From: Plantago ovata
Lineage: Eukaryota; Streptophyta; Magnoliopsida; Lamiales; Plantaginaceae
Length of the DNA stretch: 64,000 nucleotides
Direction: 5' to 3'
NCBI GenBank assembly: GCA_028274465.1
Contig: CM051455.1
Location: 72,336,985 to 72,400,984 of the forward strand
This document shows positions 56,738-64,000 of this stretch, in pieces. Position numbers and translations under genes: made by a program. Under the pieces are notes generated by a model. It was not told the origin of the DNA. It saw only the letters and a list, made by a program, of their open reading frames with translations, and made no database searches. Positions within the stretch are counted from its first letter, which is position 1. Each line of letters starts with the position of its first letter.

Positions 56738-56957
56738 AAACCTATTCTATCGAATAGGTTTGGGGAGGGGGTTACGTTGTTATACTTGTCTTTCGTCTTG
56801 AGTCGTTGTAGATTTTTATTAGCTTTATTTTTCTTTTGTTTTGTGTCCCAACCTATTCTCTCGAATAGGTTTGGGGAGGTGTCTTTGTAAAAAGTTTTTC
56901 CCTTTTTCTTTTTCGTCTTTGTGCTCAAACCTATTCTCTCGAATAGGTTTGGGGAGG
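56738..56957 (+). repeat. Three hairpin plus polypurine modules
   Basis: Each has arms AACCTATTC / GAATAGGTT around a 4-base loop, then TGGGGAGG. Copies at 56738-56770, 56850-56879 and 56928-56957, each followed by unrelated sequence. Confidence 0.85.
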
Positions 56958-57667
56958 TTTTTGACACGTAGTACTGCTTCTTGCCTAGCTATATAAAAAA
57001 AAACAAAAAAAAAAGAGAAAAGAAAAAGAGAAAATAAAAAAGAAGAAAGAAAATAAAGAATAAGACCCAAAAGCAAAAGAAGGGTCGTTGCAAGCCAAAA
57101 GCAGTCTCGTAGTGTCAAGTGTCATGTAAATATTTTGTCCTTGTGAAGTATCGAGTTGTAAACTCTATCTTTTGTTTCGTGTCGCCTTTGTCGAAGGCCT
57201 GTTCTTGACCACCCTCGTCTTGATATTCAAGAAGTGGTTGATTGAGATTCGTTCTTTGAGAGTCTGGGTAGAATAGGGGAATGTCTTCTTTTTCTAGGGA
57301 GCCCTCCTTCGTTTGATGAGAGCCAGTATTGGTTCGCCCTCTTTTGAGGAAAAGTCTCGCTTGGTGAACAGTAGTAAGCCCTCGGTTTCATAGGCACGGG
57401 CCAATTGTAGTATGATAATGTGAATCATTGTGTCGTCACTAACCAGGTCCAGGTAGAAGATGTTACGAGAGACTCCTTTGCTTAACCATGTGCACATGAG
57501 AATGTGTATATTCGCAATCGAGGCATTCTTCAACCTACTTGCATGTCACGCTCATTTGGTTTTGTTCATAAGCATTTGGTAGATTCAATAGATTAGTTCA
57601 CTTTACTTGGCATGAGACTCCTTTTGTGTTGCATTTAGGATAGTTTGTTGCTTGAGGACAAGCAAAG

Positions 57668-57684
57668 GTTTGGTTTGGGGAGTT
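57668..57684 (+). promoter_or_regulatory. Polypurine tract of element J
   Basis: GTTTGGTTTGGGGAGTT directly before the 3' LTR start TGATGAATG. Confidence 0.85.
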
Positions 57685-59046
57685 TGATGAATGTATTTTT
57701 GACGCGTTCATCTTGTCTTTTTTACCTTCTTTTGCTATCTTTTAGCCTTGTTTTTTGGTTAGTTTTGTAGACTAATGTCACGTTTTGTGTTTTCTGCATT
57801 TTCAGGCACTTAGGTACGAAACGGCGTTTTTGGAGCTAAAAACGAGCCTTTTTTATGGAAAAGATGGCCCCGTTGAAGTTCCCCAATCTCCGTGGCTTGT
57901 TTGTGAGTGTCTGAGCCCCAATAAGTGCCGAGAAGGACGAGCCCAAGGCACCCGAGGGCCGTTCGTGGGCAAAAGATCGAGTTTCGAGGCCAAAATCTGC
58001 CCAGGAGGCAAGCCCTTCGCTTGGAATTGCAGAAGCGGGACGCTTGAAATTTCAGGAGATTTCAAAAGAGGAGCAGGAAGCAAGCGCTTCGCTTGGCGCG
58101 CTTGGCAGCCGTTACAGATCCAGATTTTGCCTTCATTACTTGATTTTGGAGTTACTTTTTGATATACAGAACATGGGAGACGAGTTTTGGACAGCCCTAA
58201 GCCCCAAAAACTCAGAGAAACTCATAGATTCATTGTAATTTAGGTTGAGATTCGAGATTTTGATTGGAATTCATCGTTTGTAATCATCTACGGAGAGGTT
58301 TTCTTTGCTTTCCACGGATTAGTGATAGCTTTGGCGGTAACTTGTATCACTCTCTTGTCTTGTAGTTTGATTTGATGTATTCTGATTATTATTCATATGA
58401 ATTGATGTCTATGTTGATGAATATGAGTAGCTAAATCCTTTGTGTTGGTGGTAGAATGTAGAATTATGCATGTTATGGATTATGCTTATGCTTACATGAG
58501 GTTGTGAGTCAATCTTGCTGCAAATTACTTCATATGATTCGTAGTTGCCTATAAAATATATTGGAATAGAGTATGTGACAAACTCGTTGGTCAATGAAAG
58601 CTATAGGATTGTATGTTAGTGATTTGCAGCATGCTAGATAAATGGTGTTAGTGACGAACACCTCTAAATTATTGATAGTGGCCTTTCATGATGTGTGTCT
58701 TGAAAGTTACCTAGACAAGTTGCTTAGCAGACTTAGTTGAAGGTTTTACGCACTGAACTTGTGAGCATATTCGTAATCCATACATGTGTATTCGATTTCT
58801 ACCACCGACCGTTTTCCAAACTTGTTTACAAAAACTCTTGATTTCTCACTTCCTTTGTTAAAACATCTTTCTCAAAAATCATCATCTAGTTGACTGAAAA
58901 TAGCTAGCAAAAAACCTTGATCAAAGCCACGTTAGGTCCCGAGAGAACGACACTCGGGGACAACTTGTCATTGCACTCTGTTTGTGTAGTGAAAGGTGTT
59001 CTTTGGCTTTTTAAACAAATTTAATAGGTGAAAAACGACATCATCA
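57685..59046 (+). repeat. 3' LTR of element J
   Basis: Aligns over its full length with 48860-50224. It has only the first of the two GC palindromes (58081-58096), followed directly by CGCGCTTGG, a local deletion relative to the 5' LTR, and a short insertion near 58215. Confidence 0.95.
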
Positions 59047-59051
59047 CATGT

Positions 59052-59951
59052 GAAGTATGTGTTTATAATATAATTGTTAATGCTTCTGCATACGCTTCTA
59101 AATTAGAATCGCTTCTGCTTATGTATAGAAAGTATAAAAAAATGTCTTTTCACTTGCATAAGTAAAGATCCTGAAAAGAGTATGGTTTTAAAGTTCTTCC
59201 GCATGTCTTAACACCTTAGTGCGTTTATTTACGTACGAAGGTGTTAGTGTGTTACACAAGGGGCCTACCTCGTATCCTATAAATATGTCTTCGTTTATTA
59301 CTCTCGGGATCATATTTTTCCCCTACCATGCAGAAACCTTCTCACTACATTAACTTTGCAACCGGTCTAACTTCGGTAGCCTGGTTCTAGATCCCCTCCC
59401 TATTAATCTTCTTGTTTTGCATGTTCCAGTCCCGTTCTTACTCAAAATACTCATATACGCTTCTATAGAACGAGAGATGGTGAGTTAGATACTTAAACCG
59501 ATTTAACCATCGTCACTCTTGATATTGGTTGAGTTCTTGGTTTGAGTGGTTTGAATTCTGTGCATTAGTTATGCACTTAGAGCCTTTTTGTACTTGTACG
59601 GACTACTATCTATTCTATTATATATAAAATATGCTGATTAAAAAAGAAGAATGAGGATCTTAGAAGAATGATCTGTGGAAAAAGGGTTAAAAGTATGATA
59701 CAGTACTAGGATAAAACATGGTGATTGCGCTGATGTTTTATCATGATTAATAGAATACTGATTGCATTTCGAGATTACTCAATTCAATGAATGCCTTGAA
59801 CGATACGAATTGTCGATTTTAATTTGCGATGGCGATAATTTTACTAAAATTCCTTTTGTATTTTGTCGATTTTAATTTGCGATGACAATAAAAGAAGAGG
59901 AAGTCAAAGACGTCATCTCTCTCACTTAAACTGTTCATAATAAATCAACAA
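59052..59951. other. AT-rich flank without recognisable gene
   Basis: Continues the sequence interrupted by J. It includes an inverted repeat at 59209-59245 (arms TAACACCTT / AAGGTGTTA) and a TATAAATA at 59279, both in the style of an LTR or its border. No ORF. Confidence 0.45.
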
Positions 59952-60200
59952 TGTTATGTTATCAATATGATGAATGCCATGAGTTCATGAATCTTCGTAT
60001 CCTCCATTTATGTACTTTAGTTATTGTTCTCATTACGTAAAGTGAGAGTTACAAACTCACTTAATTTAGTTATGGAGAGATCCGTATAAATAGGGCTTCA
60101 ACTTGTACCTTGTAAGATGACTACTACTCTTGATAATACAATGACATTCTCCTCTCTTCTAACTCTTTGATTCTTGCGAGAAGTATATTATCTTATAAAA
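59952..60200 (+). repeat. Short copia-like LTR K (borders approximate)
   Basis: Starts near TGTTATGTTATC, has TATAAATA at 60085-60092 and pyrimidine-rich sequence after it, and ends at TTATAAAA just before a PBS-like TGTTATCAGCACGA. This layout is common for one group of short-LTR plant copia elements. Borders are not confirmed by a second LTR. Confidence 0.5.
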
Positions 60201-60201
60201 T

Positions 60202-60215
60202 GTTATCAGCACGAA
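60202..60215 (+). promoter_or_regulatory. PBS-like motif after LTR K
   Basis: GTTATCAGCACGAA, the sequence commonly found after the LTR in that copia group. Confidence 0.45.
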
Positions 60216-60253
60216 TCTTTACGATATCTTGAGCAGCTCTACGTTCTTCACCA

Positions 60254-60537
60254 ATTCTACGCAGGGGTGGGCCCTGTGCCGTCAGCCCGACCGCACAGGG
60301 CCTCGTAAAATTTGGGGCCTCAATTTATTTTATATAATGGATATATACTTGTGTTTATGACCAAAGTTTATTGAGTTACAATATCCCAGTGGTGTGAAGT
60401 TTTGGTTAAAGTACCTTGTTAAAACCTCGATCCTTCTAGTGAACCATTTTTTTTATCCCTTGTTATACGATTATTTGGGGCCAATCTTACGGGGTGGAAC
60501 AGGGCGTCCAAAACCCAGAGCCGCCCATGATTCTACG
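60254..60537. other. 8-bp target site duplications of the hAT MITE
   Basis: ATTCTACG at 60254-60261 and again at 60530-60537, immediately outside the MITE termini. Eight bases is the hAT-specific duplication length. Confidence 0.9.
60262..60529. mobile_element. Non-autonomous hAT-type MITE, 268 bp
   Basis: Imperfect terminal inverted repeats CAGGGGTGGGCC and, from the other end, CATGGGCGGCTC (9 of 12 match), with subterminal GGGGCC repeats and an AT-rich centre without ORF. It resembles the widespread plant hAT MITEs that start CAGGGCCGG. The 8-bp duplication makes the assignment firm. It is inserted in the leader of copia K, just after the LTR. Confidence 0.85.
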
Positions 60538-60671
60538 ACACTAATAATCTACTCCCCTTTGAATCTCAGAAAAGAAAAAAAAAACACTCTAGATGATTTC
60601 TATATACCTCACTTCATCTACACCGTAGAAGAAAAAAATTCATCTAAAGAAGAAGCATGATTGGACTGACA

Positions 60672-60761
60672 ATGAGCAACAATTCGCAAGGGGTACGTGA
60701 TGATCTATCCAAATTTGCCACAGCTTTATTACTAATCAAATTTGCCATGGTGAATCGGTAA
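60672..60761 (+). pseudogene. Possible gag start of copia K
   Basis: MSNNSQGVRDDLSKF then ATALLLIKFA, resembling the N-terminus of copia Gags of this group (a DLSKL-type start), closed by a stop after 29 codons. Weak evidence. Confidence 0.3.
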
Positions 60762-62419
60762 TATATAATATATTGACCCAATTTTATTCTTATGCTCAAA
60801 TTGATCTTGTGATTCTTGTCGATCCGGTGACTTGACTAACTTCGTTTCTTATTCACTGCATGAATATCGATATTTCTAATCAACCATATATGAGTCTGAG
60901 TCGGTCGAGGACTCGAGATATAAATGAATGCTCCAGAAACCCATAATATGATGCAAACGGTTGATCGAGACGAGCAATATAGAAGCCGAAGCGGTTAGGG
61001 TGGCGCTTGATCAGTTGCCCCGTGTCCTGTGACGCCACCGACATAGTCAACAATTCCTAAATCCTGATTTCCTTACTCCAATTGAAGAAGAAACCGATCA
61101 GACCGGAAGATGGACCGGAAGTCCGGCACAGAGGAACAAGATCTAGGTTGGGCGAGTTCGGGCTCGATTTCGGACCTGGTTGTAGAGGCTAAACCAAGAG
61201 GTATCGTGGTACAGAAAAGTGAGCATCTCTCTTTCTGATCTGAATTGAATCGGAACCGGTATGATCATCATCCTTAACCGTACTTGCCTATCTACATCAT
61301 ATTTCGAGATTCTGCCTTATGTTACCCGAATAATAAATAATATACTTCTGCCTACTGTTTTATTGATTGTCTAGATAAGTAATATATGCATGGAAAATAC
61401 TTAAATCTATGTAACTTTTAACTGGTTATGCGATGCATATCTGTATGTGTACACAATAAGAAATGCTTATTGAGTTTGTAGTGGCTTATTCTAATTGTTT
61501 GCTCCTCAAACTTTGACGAAGCTGCATTCCTGGATCTGATTTCATTCTCAACTCTCAGTTTGTTGTTTGTTACTTGTATAGCGTATGCCAGTTAGTTATT
61601 TCTGTGTGTCATTTTGATATATAGGCTCTAAATTGAGTATTGATGCAAATTGAGTTTTATTACTAGTTTATCACTTCATAGGGATTTGCTGTTAAATATT
61701 CAAGAGAAGTGTTTGTCTTTTTGTTACACTAATTGCCACGGTTAAAGGGTATATAGTTTTTGGTAAGAGATGAGTAGATGATCAATTGTTTGCGATTGAG
61801 AGTTGAGTTGCATAATTTGATGTTTCCAATTAGAAGGATTTCTACCTACCAATAATTGAGCTTCTCTGGTCGGCAGCATATTTAATTGTTTGTTCAGTTG
61901 ACTGCTTCCTGGACTTTGTGTTTAATTAATTAAGCATGGAAACTTGTTATGTATGCTTGAGTTCGATTACATTTTTTGTTTCACCTCATGTCTACCCGTA
62001 GAGCATGTGCATCTTAGGATGTTCACTTTAATTAAGACATGAAGTAAATCCAAGATATATGGACCAAAGTTCGAATTTAAGGTCATGAAAGTTATAATGC
62101 TCATATCTCTAAGCATTGTTATGACTCGTAGACTACTAAACCTTCGAAAATCTCATGGGTAAGTATATGCACATTGTAGATATTGACTAATCTCGTTTAC
62201 TAACACATGTTTTCCTTTGTGTTGATGGATATGTGCATAAGTTTTTCTCAAGTATCCGACGTGCTCAAGTCCAAACCAGAATATGAATGATTAGAGCTTC
62301 AATTCTTACGAAAGAGCAAGATTCATGCCTAATTATATCAAATATAAGTTGTAGTTTATTTATTTTCTATTAGTTTGAATCTTTGATCTTTATTCCATGA
62401 TATCTAATTATTGGGATTC

Positions 62420-62702
62420 AGTTTTAAAGTGATTGGATATGCTTGAACCATCAAAATGGTTGCAAGATAGTGTAAATTTGTTCCATTTCTTGAAATGACA
62501 TCAAAGAAATATAGCACCTGAAGTTGCCACGACATATGGATGTGAGAAAGATATGATATGGATACAAATCATATTCCTCCAATCCTTGAAGTGATTGGAT
62601 ACATAAACCATAAAATTAAGGGATTTGCGAGAAATACTATTGATACTTTAGAAAATTTGTCAAGAAGTAAATATAGCACTTGGAGTTGCTATGCATATAT
62701 AC
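62420..62702 (+). repeat. Diverged direct repeat, two copies of about 115 bp
   Basis: Both copies run from AAGTGATTGGATA through an ACCAT.AAA block to AATATAGCACNTGNAGTTGC and a CATAT motif (about 62430-62541 and 62588-62700). Confidence 0.6.
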
Positions 62703-63218
62703 GTCACAAAAGATCTGTATCTCTGAGCTAATAACCCAGCTTATGCCAAGTTGATTCGATTAATCATATTCTCTAAGTGGTTAAAAATATCTTATGTATA
62801 GTTGTGGCTTGTGATCACTGAAAAGGGCCTAGAACATCAACCATGATTGATTAGTCGGCTAATATGTACCTCATGTACATCAATGATTTTGTATGTACCT
62901 TATGTAAATCAACGAATTTTTTTGTGAAAATCAATGTATCTTAATTGCCACTTAGAGTTCATGCCAGTAGCCATGACTATCACATCTCCAAAGTAATATA
63001 TTATAAAAGCATGAGCTATGATATCATGCAAAGAATGGATAAATATCGCCAACCTAAAGTAGTTATCGATATGATATGTGAGAACATATTGTCTGGTGCT
63101 TCATGAAAATATTTGTATGCCCCTAGAAGTTAAGTATCTTATTATCAAGAGGGAAAATAATATATTTGGTTGCGTCACACTCAATGAGATAAAGCTAAAG
63201 ATATCTCCATTGCCTTAT

Positions 63219-63318
63219 GGAATGTGAATATTTTGAGAGATATATATATTCAATTCCCTCAAGTGAATGTGAGTATTTTAAGCTATATAATGCATCAATT
63301 CCCTGAAGTGAATGTGTG
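63219..63318 (+). repeat. Short tandem repeat, two copies of about 50 bp
   Basis: Each has GTGAATATTTT or GTGAGTATTTT, an A/T-rich ATATA part, then TCAATTCCCTNAAGTGAATG. Confidence 0.65.
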
Positions 63319-64000
63319 AAACTATCTCCATTCCCATAAATGCATGAGTTCGAGCACTTGATCATTATACATATGTTGGTTCTTAGATATGTTACCTATG
63401 AATATCATTGATCAAGAAAATTCTAACAAAAGATCATATGTACAAGCCTACAAGGTAACAAATGATGTTCTTAACATTGTTACTTGGACCATGTTACCTC
63501 ATGCATTTGAGGACCGACATTTATATCCAAGAAATGTGCAAATTATAATTTCATGGAAGTAAGCACCGTAAAGAGCACAATAAGTTATTTCAATGAAATT
63601 TGTGCTAATGCTAACAAGAGCACACATTAGACTCACTTCGTCATGAAGTTCGAGATTACTAGTCTTGTCAATATAAAGTTGACAATGATTATCATTATTC
63701 ACATCATTCTGGCCTGATTCAATTATTAACAATTGTTATATCTATCCAACAAGAAGTTGGTATGTGAACAAATAATAAAGTTCATATGATGTGACACGCA
63801 TGGTCATCCGTGTATGAAATTGCTCTTTTATAAGGAACCTGAAGTTTTCCTTATATGAAAAATAGTTATGTGCTGAAAGCTTTCTCATGTCGGTAGATTA
63901 TCGTAATGGCAAAACATGACATTGAGATTAAGTATACCAATGAAGATTTTGAAAGTGATCATCACTCAACAATTTATTGGTGCGGCTGGAAGTCCGCTAA

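Larger units (their letters stand above)
55758..57667 (+). other. Long 3' region of J without coding, rich in hairpins and purine tracts
   Basis: No env-like ORF is recognisable. It contains a long foldback (55900-56013), a PPT-like module (56249-56265), three hairpin plus purine modules (56738-56957) and an A/G simple repeat (56993-57060). Confidence 0.7.
48860..59046 (+). mobile_element. Athila-type Ty3/gypsy element J, structurally complete
   Basis: 10,187 bp: LTR, tRNA-Asp PBS, gag, protease, RT, RNase H, integrase, long 3' region, PPT, LTR, flanked by CATGT. Both LTRs are full length (1365 and 1362 bp) and differ by a few percent in the stretches I compared. Not autonomous now: at least six in-frame stops. 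Confidence 0.95.
60762..64000. other. Degenerate AT-rich internal region, no intact gene
   Basis: No ORF above 80 codons and no recognised domain. It contains diverged direct repeats (about 62420-62702 and 63219-63318). Probably the decayed internal part of copia K or of several old elements. Confidence 0.5.

Noticed and set aside
60394-60660. 88-codon ORF as a gene
   Set aside because: It starts inside the hAT MITE and crosses its border and the target duplication; no domain.

Overview
The window is plant nuclear DNA, most likely from a eudicot-type angiosperm with a large repeat-rich genome. It is almost entirely nested LTR retrotransposons. Plant hallmarks are Athila-type and Tat-type Ty3/gypsy elements, Sirevirus-like Ty1/copia elements with a long extra 3' ORF, primer-binding sites matching plant tRNA-Asp and initiator tRNA-Met, a hAT MITE and a tRNA-derived SINE head. 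I found no intact host gene, no rRNA gene and no credible functional tRNA gene. The species cannot be named from sequence alone.

Layout, left to right. (1) 1-2612: gag, protease and the start of RT of an old Tat-like gypsy element (T, + strand). (2) 2613-8738: Sirevirus-like copia copy A (+), inserted in the RT of T. Its pol is internally deleted and its extra ORF (ORF3) continues at 35087-35366. (3) 8739-35086: a second copy of the same copia family, E/B (- strand), inserted in ORF3 of A with target duplication GTTGG on both sides. Inside E/B sit a 5'-truncated third copy C (+, about 16652-23605) and a young Athila-like gypsy element D (+, 24442-32164, duplication GGTGT on both sides), which interrupts the gag of E/B. 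(4) 35367-40068: an Athila-related element F (-) with gag and protease only, inserted in a copia LTR G (-, 40069-41844). (5) 41845-46035: pol and 3' LTR of a different copia element H (+). (6) 46036-about 47535: probable 3' end of a Tat-like element, PPT and LTR start included, plausibly T. (7) 48860-59046: a structurally complete Athila-like element J (+) with two LTRs of about 1.36 kb, PBS, PPT and duplication CATGT; its coding region carries at least six in-frame stops. (8) 59052-64000: a decayed copia-like element K whose leader carries a 268-bp hAT MITE with an 8-bp target duplication, followed by AT-rich degenerate sequence.

Nearly every coding region is a pseudogene, broken by stops, frameshifts or deletion. 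The best reading frames are the RNase H-integrase part of D (683 codons open) and ORF3 of copy C, which keeps one frame for about 1,690 codons apart from seven stops.

The least familiar biology is in the Sirevirus-like family. It has a very long third ORF with a conserved promoter-like block and TATA box of its own, three short phase-0 intron-like segments inside that ORF, a seven-copy 17-bp palindrome array between pol and ORF3, and one heptamer (TTGCTGA) saturating both coding and non-coding parts. The Athila-type elements carry family-specific GC-rich palindromes in LTRs and untranslated regions, and J repeats a hairpin plus polypurine-tract module in its 3' region. A 100-N assembly gap at 12109-12208 is flanked by two near-identical segments and is probably a scaffolding artefact.
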